Origin: a virus
Virus record (IMG/VR): IMGVR_UViG_3300046557_000370
Coordinates: 1-35,303 of that record
Reading direction: 5' to 3' (one strand)
Length of the DNA stretch: 35,303 nt
In this document: positions 1-6,206 of the stretch, one piece after another
How positions within the stretch are numbered: the first letter of the stretch is position 1
Layout: each line of letters begins with the position of its first letter
Notes under the pieces: generated by a model
Told to the model about the DNA's origin: nothing
Databases searched by the model: none
What the model saw: only the letters and a program-made list of their open reading frames with translations
Translations under genes and position numbers: made by a program

Positions 1-59
1 GTCGGCGCCCCGGGCGGGGGCGCCCCCCCCTTTTGGGGCGCGGCCCCCCCCCGCGACCG
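1..59. other. Low-complexity G/C-run sequence at the window edge
   Basis: The first 59 bases consist almost only of C and G runs with one block of four T. No codon structure or clean hairpin is seen. It looks like an unreliable contig end rather than functional sequence, and nothing is called in it. Confidence 0.5.
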
Positions 60-284
60 TTAGGCCAGGCGGTACACGGGGGTGTCGAGCGTGCAGTAGC
101 GGCTGGCGACGTAGCCGGTGCCGTACAGCAGCAGCTCGACGCTGGTGCCGTCGCGCAGGTTGCTGGACGCGGTCAGGAAGTGGCTGTTGTGCCAGATGCG
201 CATGCCGGGCATGACTTGGCAGGCGTTGATCTCCTCCACGGGCTCCCCGAGGGCGGCGCGGCATGCGGCCTGGTACTCGGGCAT
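60..284 (-). CDS. Small hypothetical protein, about 74 aa
   Basis: Unrecognised minus-strand gene. From the ATG at 284 the codons are strongly GC at third positions, as expected for this genome. The protein is mixed polar/hydrophobic with three Cys, and no signal peptide or membrane segment is seen. The reading frame stays open upstream to a GTG at 452, and an ATG at 416 has a good AGAGGA ribosome site. However, codons between 416 and about 350 (AGA, AGG, CCT, CTT) are unlike coding sequence here, so the shorter form is preferred. It lies left of the integrase and could be host or phage. No function is proposed. Confidence 0.5.
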   Translation of the reverse strand: MPEYQAACRAALGEPVEEINACQVMPGMRIWHNSHFLTASSNLRDGTSVELLLYGTGYVASRYCTLDTPVYRLA

Positions 285-359
285 GTTCCGGGGTCGCGGC
301 GTGCATTCGGCGGGGCACGTCGCGAGTGAGCCGGGGATGAGCCCCGGCGGCTGGGCGGT

Positions 360-400
360 AAGAGAAGGCTCAACTCCGCCAGGGCGGCGAGGCCTTCTCT
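360..400. other. Nested inverted repeat (hairpin)
   Basis: Outer arms AGAGAAGGC and GCCTTCTCT enclose inner arms CCGCC and GGCGG around a 2-base loop. There is no T-run on either side, so it may be a transcript-folding element or attenuator in front of the minus-strand gene rather than a classical terminator. Role unknown. Confidence 0.45.
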
Positions 401-452
401 GCGATGCGTGGAGCATCACAGTCCTCTCGTGGTCTCTTGAATTGTTGATCAC

Positions 453-719
453 CCACCGATGTGGGCAGGCTACCTACGGTATGCCCGGCAGAGGCCTGAT
501 GGAAGCCTTCGGCGACGTGTCCCGGTGGTGCGGGGAGGATACGCGCGCCGGAATAACGAAGGCCCCGCACTAAGGCGGGGCCTGCGATCGCCACCGGCCG
601 TCGACGGACTCCGGGGCGCCTCGGGGGGAGAGCGCCTTGCGGGTGGCGGACGACGGATCCGTAGACACCACCGAACCAACGGGACGATGCGATGAGCATA
701 CCGCGCCCCGCCGACAGCC
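453..719. other. Intergenic stretch, 267 bases
   Basis: No convincing gene on either strand. It holds the terminator at 560-583 and a small dyad CCCAC-CGAT-GTGGG near 460. Nothing else is recognised. The integrase attachment site could lie here or at 1100-1188, but a serine-integrase core cannot be picked out by eye. Confidence 0.4.
560..583 (-). terminator. Rho-independent terminator, probably for the 720-1097 gene
   Basis: A perfect 9-bp stem, AGGCCCCGC with GCGGGGCCT, and a 6-base loop. Read on the minus strand it is followed by TCGTTATT, so it most likely ends transcription of the minus-strand 125-aa gene upstream. It is the common actinobacterial terminator shape. Confidence 0.7.
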
Positions 720-1097
720 TCAGTCCTCAACGACGCGGTACATCTCACCGTCCACGAACACGACCAGCGCGCCGTGACCGATCGCTGCAATCGCCTGCGC
801 GTACTCCTCCGCGCGCTTGCCGCCCGCCATTTCGCCGTAGCCCCGCAGCGTCTCGATAACCCGCTCCCGGCTGTCCTCGGTGACGAGGTACTGCCTCGGG
901 CGCGGCTCGCCGACGACGCGGTACACGGCGTGCTTCACCCGCACCTCGAGCGCGCCGGCCTTCACGGCCGCGATAGCCCGCTCGAACTCGGCCGCGCGCG
1001 GCGGCTTGCCGTGGGGCTCGGTGCGGTCGGCCTTGGACTGCTCGAGCTCGGCCAGGATCATCTCGCGGCTGTGCTCGAGAACTGAGTGGTGTCTCAT
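720..1097 (-). CDS. Hypothetical 125-aa protein with an internal duplication
   Basis: Unrecognised. The protein is two copies of a roughly 50-residue unit (residues about 10-64 and 76-125). Each starts with Ser-Arg-Glu and a helix, then an EF/EY-x-R/Q-AIAA helix, and ends in a beta-like stretch finishing Y-R-V-V. The ATG at 1097 has no Shine-Dalgarno. A TACGCT -10 box ends exactly 6 bases before it, so the mRNA is probably leaderless. It is divergent from the integrase with a 91-base gap, which would also fit a small regulator. It may be host DNA beyond an attachment site or a phage control gene. Confidence 0.7.
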   Translation of the reverse strand: MRHHSVLEHSREMILAELEQSKADRTEPHGKPPRAAEFERAIAAVKAGALEVRVKHAVYRVVGEPRPRQYLVTEDSRERVIETLRGYGEMAGGKRAEEYAQAIAAIGHGALVVFVDGEMYRVVED

Positions 1098-1103
1098 GCC
1101 CGG

Positions 1104-1109
1104 AGCGTA
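1104..1109 (-). promoter_or_regulatory. Probable -10 box, leaderless promoter of the 125-aa gene
   Basis: TACGCT on the minus strand, six bases before the ATG, fits the actinobacterial TANNNT -10 box with transcription starting at or next to the start codon. The -35 (around CGGTGT, 17-base spacer) is poor. Confidence 0.45.
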
Positions 1110-1176
1110 GCGCGGTGGACGCCCGACACCGCTGGAGTCTGTGTGCTTTTCGCATCCACTCCGTAGTGTGAAGCTC

Positions 1177-1182
1177 TAACAT
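1177..1182 (+). promoter_or_regulatory. Probable -10 box, leaderless promoter of the integrase
   Basis: TAACAT ends six bases before the integrase ATG and there is no Shine-Dalgarno. This fits an actinobacterial leaderless promoter. No good -35 is visible, which may mean weak or activator-dependent expression. Confidence 0.5.
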
Positions 1183-1188
1183 GCACAC

Positions 1189-2589
1189 ATGTCGAGTACT
1201 GACAAAGGCCCCACCCGAGCTGCACTGTACTGCCGGATGTCCGTCGCCGACATGGGCGACCTGGAGAAGGTCGAGCGGCAGGAAGAGGACTGCCGGGCCG
1301 TCTGCGACCGCATGGGCTGGATCCCCGCCGAGACGTTCGTCGACAACAACAAGTCGGCGTGGCGACGGAACCGCAAGCGGCCCCGCTGGGACGCGATGCT
1401 CGAAGGCGTCGGCGCAGGCCGCTTCGACGCGATCGTGGTCTACCACGGCGACCGCCTGATCCGGCAGCCACACGACCTGGAGAAGCTGCTGAGCCTGGCT
1501 GACGGCAGCGGGATCCGCCTGGCCTCGCCGACCGGAACCCGGGACCTGGACAGCCCCGACGACCGGTTCATCCTGCGGATCGAAGCTGCGCAGGCATGCC
1601 GTGAGTCCGACAACACCTCGCGCCGGGTGCGCCGCGCGAAGGAGGCCCGCCGCGCGGAGGGCATCGCCACCCGGGGCGGCACCCGCGCATTCGGCCGCAA
1701 CGACGACGGCTCGATCTTTGAGGCCGAGGCTGAGGCGATCCGGGACGTCTTTGCGCGGCTGCTGTCGGGGGAGACCGTCACGTCACTGTGGTCGGACTGG
1801 TGCACCGACGGCGTTCCGACGGTCAAGGGCGGCCGGTGGCTGTACGGCAGCTTCCGCCAGATGCTGGCGCGGCCGGACCTGGCCGGCCTGGTGGCGTACA
1901 GGGGCAAGCCGATCGGCGTGGCGAAGAACCTGAAGCCGATCGTCGAGCGGGAAACGTGGGATGGCGTACAGGCGCTGCTGGTGAAGCCGGGTGCGGAGCA
2001 GGCGGGGCAGCCGCGTCCGCGCAAGCATCTGCTGTCGGGGATCGCGGTGTGCTCAGGCTGCGGGACCGGCCTGTATCCGGCGGTGACCGTCTCTGGTGTG
2101 CAGCGGTACCGGTGCGTCACCCCGGAGTGTCCGCGCCCGACGTCGCGGAACATGCTGCTGCTGGACGAGTTCGTGATCGCCTTCGTGCTGCGGCGGCTGT
2201 CGGATGAGCGGCTGTGGCGTCGGCTGGAGCAGCGGCGCGAGGTGGTGGCGTCGGGCAGCGAGGACACGGCCCGGGAGCTGGCCGGGCTGCGGGCGCGGCG
2301 CGAGAAGGTGGCTGAGGACTTCGCCGACGACGACGATATGGATCCGGCGCTGCTGCGCAAGATGCTGGCCCGTCTGGATCAGCGCATCGAGGCTGTGCAG
2401 TTGCGCGCCGGTTCGCAGCGGTCGGTGAGCGTCCTGGACGGCCTGCGGGGTCTGGGCCGCGATGGCTGGGACGACCTGCCGCTGGATCGGCGCCGGGCGG
2501 TGGTGCGGGAGCTGTGCACGGTGACGGTACGGCCGTCGGCGAAGGGTCCGCGGTTCGACGAGAAGTCGGTGGACGTCGAAGACGCTTGA
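1189..2589 (+). CDS. int: Large serine integrase (site-specific recombinase)
   Basis: Catalyses attP x attB recombination through a covalent serine link. The 466-aa length is typical. The N-terminal resolvase domain (about 9-150) carries the Y-C-R-M-S motif with the likely nucleophile Ser18. The recombinase domain follows at about 160-270. A zinc ribbon uses Cys288, Cys291, Cys309 and Cys314, and is followed by an Arg/Glu-rich coiled coil at about 335-400, which in this family controls directionality. It is transcribed toward the immunity region and probably from a leaderless promoter. The attachment site should be close, probably upstream. Directionality would need a separate recombination directionality factor, which cannot be identified here. 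Confidence 0.97.
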   Translation: MSSTDKGPTRAALYCRMSVADMGDLEKVERQEEDCRAVCDRMGWIPAETFVDNNKSAWRRNRKRPRWDAMLEGVGAGRFDAIVVYHGDRLIRQPHDLEKLLSLADGSGIRLASPTGTRDLDSPDDRFILRIEAAQACRESDNTSRRVRRAKEARRAEGIATRGGTRAFGRNDDGSIFEAEAEAIRDVFARLLSGETVTSLWSDWCTDGVPTVKGGRWLYGSFRQMLARPDLAGLVAYRGKPIGVAKNLKPIVERETWDGVQALLVKPGAEQAGQPRPRKHLLSGIAVCSGCGTGLYPAVTVSGVQRYRCVTPECPRPTSRNMLLLDEFVIAFVLRRLSDERLWRRLEQRREVVASGSEDTARELAGLRARREKVAEDFADDDDMDPALLRKMLARLDQRIEAVQLRAGSQRSVSVLDGLRGLGRDGWDDLPLDRRRAVVRELCTVTVRPSAKGPRFDEKSVDVEDA

Positions 2590-2628
2590 GGCCGCCCGCG
2601 ATGCAGGGTCCGAGCATCGGCGGCGGCC
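2590..2628 (+). terminator. Hairpin after the integrase gene
   Basis: Arms of 15 bases (2590-2604 and 2614-2628) pair at 13 positions around a 9-base loop, beginning at the integrase stop codon. There is no T-run, as often in high-GC genomes. It probably ends integrase transcription before the opposed minus-strand operon. Confidence 0.6.
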
Positions 2629-2652
2629 AACCGGGGAGTGCTTCTGAAGGGG

Positions 2653-2889
2653 CTAGCCAGCCAAGGCGGCGTGGGGCTGGCTCGCGGACTTGCAGGCCTT
2701 GAGGAAGACCTCGAACGCCGAGGCCCGAGCCTCGGGGTCGTCGTCGAGCACTGCCTTGTCAAATATGCAGTACTGCTGACCATCAGGGGTCTGAACTTCG
2801 ACGGCGTATTCGCTGCCGAGGTCTGCGATGTAGATGTGAATGACTGGATCGGATGGTTCGCCGCGCACGATGGGTCCTCCCGTTTTCAT
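2653..2889 (-). CDS. Small protein under a LexA box; candidate antirepressor
   Basis: A 78-aa acidic protein of unknown family, predicted as beta strands in the first half and a helix near 50-68. It follows the repressor gene on the same strand. A perfect SOS box (2964-2979) and a 9-codon leader lie between the two. The leader stop overlaps this ATG (ATGA), so translation may be coupled. An alternative GTG start at 2868 has a good GGGAGGA site. In phages 186 and Gifsy, LexA-controlled antirepressors work this way, and the visible repressor cannot self-cleave. The antirepressor role is inferred from position only. Confidence 0.7.
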   Translation of the reverse strand: MKTGGPIVRGEPSDPVIHIYIADLGSEYAVEVQTPDGQQYCIFDKAVLDDDPEARASAFEVFLKACKSASQPHAALAG

Positions 2890-2915
2890 CCGCGCTCTCG
2901 TGAGAGAGGACCCAT
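2886..2915 (-). CDS. Nine-codon leader ORF coupled to the small SOS gene
   Basis: An ATG at 2915 is preceded by AGGAG with a 4-base gap. It encodes nine residues (M-G-P-L-S-R-E-R-G) and stops at a TGA overlapping the ATG of the next gene. A short CTCTC/GAGAG dyad lies inside it. It may be a translational-coupling leader or simply a fortuitous short ORF. Confidence 0.4.
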   Translation of the reverse strand: MGPLSRERG

Positions 2916-2963
2916 GTTTCTCCTGTTCAGACGGTGGCGCAAGGCTTTGGCGCCGCGCATCTG

Positions 2964-2979
2964 TCGAACGTCCGTTCGA
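2964..2979 (-). promoter_or_regulatory. Perfect actinobacterial LexA (SOS) box
   Basis: TCGAACGTCCGTTCGA matches both half sites of the mycobacterial/actinobacterial LexA operator TCGAAC-N4-GTTCGA exactly. It starts 18 bases after the repressor stop and 48 bases before the leader start, both on the minus strand. The only downstream target on that strand is the 78-aa gene. On the plus strand no gene starts until 3663. Confidence 0.85.
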
Positions 2980-2997
2980 TGTCCGCTAATGAGTTTC

Positions 2998-3465
2998 TCA
3001 CGAACGCGCTTCAGTTCCCTGAGATTCGTCCTGATGCCTCGTTGCGACCTCAATGCCGTTGCGGCGGAGGACTTCGAAGGCAGCCCTACGAGCTTTGTCG
3101 TACTGCTCTAGGGGCGCTCCGGGCGCGCCGGCAATGAAGGCCGCGTACAGCGCGTCCTCGACGACAGCGGCGAGCTTGCCGGGCGTGATGGCCTCGCGGC
3201 GGTAGCGCGCCTCAAGGTCGTCATCCACGTTCCCCGCGAGGTAGTCGTCGAAGTAGCCGCCGGGCCAGCCGAGCGCGGCTTCGACTTTGGACCAGGTGCG
3301 CCCGCGTTTCTTGGCGAACTCGCCCTGCTCCATTCTGATGATCGTATTGACGCCCACTGTTGCTAGGTCGGCAAACTCTTGCTGGCTTAGTCCCATTTCA
3401 TCGCGTCGTGCGCGCACTCGGTTGCCAAGCATTACGCGAAGGTCCGAGCTGCCCTCGGTACTCAC
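2998..3465 (-). CDS. Cro/CI-type phage repressor (HTH_XRE), likely immunity repressor
   Basis: The protein is 155 aa from a GTG at 3465, chosen because AGGGAG sits 7 bases upstream. The frame is open to an ATG at 3525, but that start has no ribosome site. Residues about 10-65 form an XRE helix-turn-helix with the L-S-Q-Q-E-F-A and T-I-I-R-M-E-Q-G signature. The rest is helical and acidic, ending in a low-complexity tail. No S24 peptidase Ser-Lys motif is seen, so RecA-driven self-cleavage as in lambda CI is unlikely. It is divergent from the small HTH gene at 3663 across a 197-base control region, the classic lysis/lysogeny switch arrangement. Confidence 0.9.
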   Translation of the reverse strand: MSTEGSSDLRVMLGNRVRARRDEMGLSQQEFADLATVGVNTIIRMEQGEFAKKRGRTWSKVEAALGWPGGYFDDYLAGNVDDDLEARYRREAITPGKLAAVVEDALYAAFIAGAPGAPLEQYDKARRAAFEVLRRNGIEVATRHQDESQGTEARS

Positions 3466-3662
3466 GGCATGTCTCCCTATTCGCTGAGTAACCCCACCGT
3501 CACTCATCCTCCGGGAGTTTGCCATAGATCACCAGTACCTACCACCAACGTGCGGGGTACTTGGCGGAAACTTGGCAATCCATGGGAGCTCTTGGTGGTG
3601 CCATGAGACCCTTCCGAGCTTTACGGTTGTTGAATGGTAGATCCTGGGTGTAGGTTCCACTC
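3466..3662. promoter_or_regulatory. Divergent immunity control region with candidate operators
   Basis: This lies between the repressor and the Cro-like gene. An inverted pair ACCACCAA (about 3542-3549) and TTGGTGGT (about 3593-3600) and the related stretches TTTGCCATAGATCACC and TTGGCAATCCATGG could be operator sites. The plus-strand promoter is at 3627-3656. The repressor promoter is not clear. Which repeats are real operators cannot be decided by eye. Confidence 0.55.
3627..3656 (+). promoter_or_regulatory. Promoter of the Cro-like gene, probably leaderless
   Basis: -35 TTGTTG (3627-3632), an 18-base spacer and -10 TAGGTT (3651-3656), which fits the actinobacterial TAGRRT form. The ATG follows after 6 bases, so the mRNA probably starts at the start codon. 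It likely drives the early operon. Confidence 0.65.
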
Positions 3663-3893
3663 ATGAACCTCCACGGACCTACCATCCGGGCCCGCCGGCT
3701 GGCGCTGGGGATGACCCTCAAGGACGTGACGGCCGCGACCGGCATCGACGACAGCAACCTGTCGAAGATCGAGCGCGGCCAGCTCCCGGGGGCCGCACAC
3801 CGCAAGGCCGTGGCGCTGGCCGACTGCCTCAAGCTGCCCCTCGACAAGATCTCGCCCGAGTTCGAAGAGGTCCAGCGTCTGGCGGCGAAGTGA
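3663..3893 (+). CDS. Small HTH_XRE protein, Cro-like
   Basis: A 76-aa protein made almost entirely of an XRE helix-turn-helix (residues about 5-62), with the T-L-K-D-V-T-A-A-T-G turn and the N-L-S-K-I-E-R-G recognition helix. It is first in the early operon, divergent from the repressor, so it is likely the Cro counterpart that shuts off repressor synthesis. It has no Shine-Dalgarno and a promoter -10 six bases upstream. The next gene starts inside its stop codon (GTGA overlap). Confidence 0.88.
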   Translation: MNLHGPTIRARRLALGMTLKDVTAATGIDDSNLSKIERGQLPGAAHRKAVALADCLKLPLDKISPEFEEVQRLAAK

Positions 3894-4069
3894 CCAGCCC
3901 CGAGCGCCACCAGCGCGAGCTGGCCCGGATACGCGCCGCCGGTGCGGCCGTCGCCGACGCCATGCCGCCGCTGAGCGAGGAGCGCATCGAACGCCTGGCG
4001 TTCATCCTCGCGCCGACCACCGCCAGCATCACGAAGCTCACCACGACCGCGCTTCCGCAGGCGGCATAG
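3890..4069 (+). CDS. Small hypothetical protein, 59 aa
   Basis: A short basic-helical protein starting at a GTG that overlaps the previous stop codon by 4 bases. The N-terminal half is an Arg/Ala-rich helix and the centre carries L-S-E-E-R-I-E-R-L-A. It resembles the many small actinobacterial helical proteins annotated only as hypothetical. Coupling to the Cro-like gene suggests a regulatory or early role, but there is no motif to support one. Confidence 0.7.
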   Translation: MTSPERHQRELARIRAAGAAVADAMPPLSEERIERLAFILAPTTASITKLTTTALPQAA

Positions 4070-4072
4070 AAG

Positions 4073-4106
4073 AAGGCCCCGCTCTCGCAGGAACGAGACG
4101 GGGCCG
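4073..4106 (+). terminator. Terminator or attenuator in the early operon
   Basis: Stem GGCCCCG-(C)-TCTCG against CGAGACGGGGCC with one bulged base and a 6-base loop, starting 5 bases after the stop of the 59-aa gene. There is no T-run. It may limit read-through from the immunity region into the early operon, making it a possible antitermination point. Confidence 0.65.
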
Positions 4107-4145
4107 GGACCAACCAGAGATCCATCAGCAGGAAGAGGTTGACCA

Positions 4146-4691
4146 GTGACCAGAGTATCAAGACTCCTCCACCTCGACGACGGCGAGTTCCCCGAGCTCC
4201 GTGCGCAGATCGAGGCCAAGCCCATCCGCGTGGGCATCCACGAGCCGCTCCCGCCGCTTCTCCTCGGTGCTCCGGCCCGCGCCGTCGCCGGTCTCGCCGA
4301 GCTGCGCGACGCCGAGCCGTCGCCGGTCGAGCAGGTCCGCGCCGCCTACGACCAGACGATGCGCAAGATCTGGGCGATCTGGCACATGGGCCCGCTGAAC
4401 ACCGACTGGTCCGCGCGCCTCGCCGACGACTGGACGCACATCGCCGACCGCTTCGACAGCGCGACCAAGGCGCTGTACGACGCGAAGGCGCAGGTGGCGA
4501 AGCCGGAGGCCGCCAAGCCCAGCCGACTCCCCAACTGCGACTGCGGCGCCCCGCGCTTCGACGCCGGCATGCCGACGTGCACGGACTGCGACGAGGCCGC
4601 CTACGCCGAGTGGTGGAACGCGCAGGCCAGCCAGCCCAGCGACGCCGAGACCGAGCTGGCGCTGTACGACACGCCGGAGGCCGGACGATGA
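4146..4691 (+). CDS. Hypothetical protein with C-terminal zinc ribbon, 181 aa
   Basis: Starts at GTG with AGGAAGAGG upstream. Residues 60-115 are predicted helical. Near residue 130 is a C-D-C-G-A-P ... C-T-D-C-D pair, a compact four-Cys zinc ribbon, followed by an acidic tail. No catalytic motif is seen. It is the first gene after the early terminator and overlaps the next gene by 4 bases. It probably binds nucleic acid or a protein partner; the function is unknown. Confidence 0.75.
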   Translation: MTRVSRLLHLDDGEFPELRAQIEAKPIRVGIHEPLPPLLLGAPARAVAGLAELRDAEPSPVEQVRAAYDQTMRKIWAIWHMGPLNTDWSARLADDWTHIADRFDSATKALYDAKAQVAKPEAAKPSRLPNCDCGAPRFDAGMPTCTDCDEAAYAEWWNAQASQPSDAETELALYDTPEAGR

Positions 4692-4873
4692 CCGCCGCAT
4701 ACCCGCATTCCGTCTCCACCGGCCGCTACACCCTCGACCAGCTCGAAGGCGAGGCCTGCGCGTGCTGCGGGCGCCCGTTCGCCATCGGCGAGCCGTCGCG
4801 TCCGTCCGAGCGGATCCTGTGCCACCAGCTGTTCGTGCACGTCAAGTGCCTGAAGGTGGGTGCGTCACGATGA
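4688..4873 (+). CDS. Small Cys/His zinc-motif protein, 61 aa
   Basis: Starts at the ATG overlapping the preceding stop (ATGA). It carries C-A-C-C-G-R, then C-H and H-V-K-C, enough for one or two zinc sites. No other domain fits in 61 aa. The next gene starts within its stop codon. Role unknown. Confidence 0.75.
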   Translation: MTAAYPHSVSTGRYTLDQLEGEACACCGRPFAIGEPSRPSERILCHQLFVHVKCLKVGASR

Positions 4874-5142
4874 CCGCTCTCATCATCGACGGGGTCGAGC
4901 TGTCGCAGACCGCCGCCGCCGAGCTGCTGGCCCTCGCGCCCGACGTCCCGGCCGATACCGCCAACATGCCCGCAGATACCGCGCTGGCCACGATTCACCA
5001 GGTGCTGGCTGGCCACGACGGCGACACCGCCCGCTGCCTGTCGGACCTGGCGTTTGAATACGGCGAACACCCCGAGGCTACGGCAGCCCGTATCGCTCGC
5101 TGCCGCCCCGTCGCCGCCCGCCTTATCGGGGGTGCGCCGTGA
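4870..5142 (+). CDS. Hypothetical protein, 90 aa
   Basis: Starts at an ATG overlapping the previous stop. The protein is acidic and Ala-rich, with an N-terminal beta strand (T-A-L-I-I-D-G-V-E-L) and later helices; one region repeats P-A-D-T-A with spacing. No motif is recognised. The 4-base overlaps on both sides place it firmly in the early operon. Confidence 0.75.
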   Translation: MTALIIDGVELSQTAAAELLALAPDVPADTANMPADTALATIHQVLAGHDGDTARCLSDLAFEYGEHPEATAARIARCRPVAARLIGGAP

Positions 5143-5591
5143 AGAAGCCCACCCTGCGTGAGCGACTGCTGTCGAAAGCTGCCATTAACTGGGAGACCGG
5201 CTGCTGGGAGTGGACGGCCAGCATGAATGGTCATGGGTATGGCCGAATCCGAATCGACAGTCGAGGGCATGGGGCACACCGCGTTGCCTACGAACTGATC
5301 GAGGGCCCGATACCTGCGGGGCTGGACCTTGACCACCTGTGCCGGAACCGCGCGTGCATTAACCCTGCGCACCTGGAGCCGGTGACGCGGCGCGATAACA
5401 CCTTCAGGGCGCCGTACAACACCGCAGTATTCAATGCGGCAAAGACTCACTGCGATCACGGCCACGAATACACGCCGGAAAATACGTGCTGGTCGCGCGG
5501 CTGTCGCTACTGCCGCGAGTGCAACCGTCTTCGTGCACAACGCAACAGGGCGAAGCGGCGCGCCGCCGGGATCGCTGGGACGACCCCGTGA
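5139..5591 (+). CDS. HNH endonuclease
   Basis: A 150-aa protein starting at GTG. The HNH core is L-D-H-L-C-R-N-R-A-C-I-N-P-A-H (residues 63-78), with the D65-H66 pair, Asn75 and His78. This is the phage/homing HNH family that often carries an N-terminal DNA-binding segment. Residues 105-128 add a Cys/His cluster that could hold a second zinc. Codon use is clearly less GC-rich than its neighbours, so it may be a recent insertion, although it keeps 4-base overlaps on both sides. It is probably a free-standing mobile-type nuclease rather than the packaging HNH, which lies near the terminase. Confidence 0.9.
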   Translation: MKKPTLRERLLSKAAINWETGCWEWTASMNGHGYGRIRIDSRGHGAHRVAYELIEGPIPAGLDLDHLCRNRACINPAHLEPVTRRDNTFRAPYNTAVFNAAKTHCDHGHEYTPENTCWSRGCRYCRECNRLRAQRNRAKRRAAGIAGTTP

Positions 5592-5863
5592 CGCGCCGCA
5601 TCACCAACCCCGCCAGGCCGTGCGAGAACCCGCGCTCGGCGAACGCCGCCCTGCTGATGGCGAACCTGGCCGCGATCCAGGCCGCCGGACAGCACGCGAT
5701 CGTCGAGCTGCGCGGATTCGGCCTGCACGACCTGGCCGACTCGCTGCTGGCCGAGATCCAGAAGGTCCGCGTGATCCACACCGCCGCCGGGGCCAGCGTC
5801 CAGGCCGATGCGTGGATCGCCGACGCCGAGAACGCCATGAAGGGAGACGACGATGCCCACTGA
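5588..5863 (+). CDS. Hypothetical protein, 91 aa
   Basis: Starts at a GTG overlapping the HNH stop. The protein is helical, with N-A-A-L-L-M-A-N-L at the start of a long helix, and ends in an acidic tail. GC-rich codons return here, in contrast to the HNH gene. No domain is recognised. It overlaps the next gene by 11 bases. Confidence 0.75.
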   Translation: MTRRITNPARPCENPRSANAALLMANLAAIQAAGQHAIVELRGFGLHDLADSLLAEIQKVRVIHTAAGASVQADAWIADAENAMKGDDDAH

Positions 5864-6206
5864 CCGCTGGAACGTCGAGCTGGACGACCCGGGCCGCCGC
5901 TACTACCCGACCTCGGTCATGCTGTCCGGCCTCGGCCTCGACGACCACAACCACAGCCTGCTGATGGACCTGGCCGAGTCGATCCTCGACGGCGACGGAC
6001 GCGCCGAGGCCTGGGCTGACTTCATCGTGGCGCTGGGGAACCTGCGCACCGACTCCAGCGAGGCCGCTCAGGACGCCATGGCCGACGCCTGGGACGCGCT
6101 GGCGACGGAGTTGCCGTCGGCGCTGCGGATGCCGCTGCCCGAGGCGCGGTACGTGGCGCACCTGCTCGACGAGGCGGCCGGGCGCGTCGGAATCGAGGCG
6201 CCGTGA
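5853..6206 (+). CDS. Hypothetical protein, 117 aa
   Basis: The ATG at 5853 follows GGGAGACGACG, a usable ribosome site. The protein is acidic and helical with a hydrophobic core, and has no Cys motif or membrane segment. It ends inside the start of the exonuclease gene, so it is translated together with the recombination pair. Function unknown. Confidence 0.75.
   Translation: MPTDRWNVELDDPGRRYYPTSVMLSGLGLDDHNHSLLMDLAESILDGDGRAEAWADFIVALGNLRTDSSEAAQDAMADAWDALATELPSALRMPLPEARYVAHLLDEAAGRVGIEAP

Noticed and set aside
3466-3525. Upstream start (ATG 3525) for the repressor
   Set aside because: No ribosome site in front, and the extra residues lie in probable operator DNA. The GTG at 3465 has AGGGAG at the right distance.
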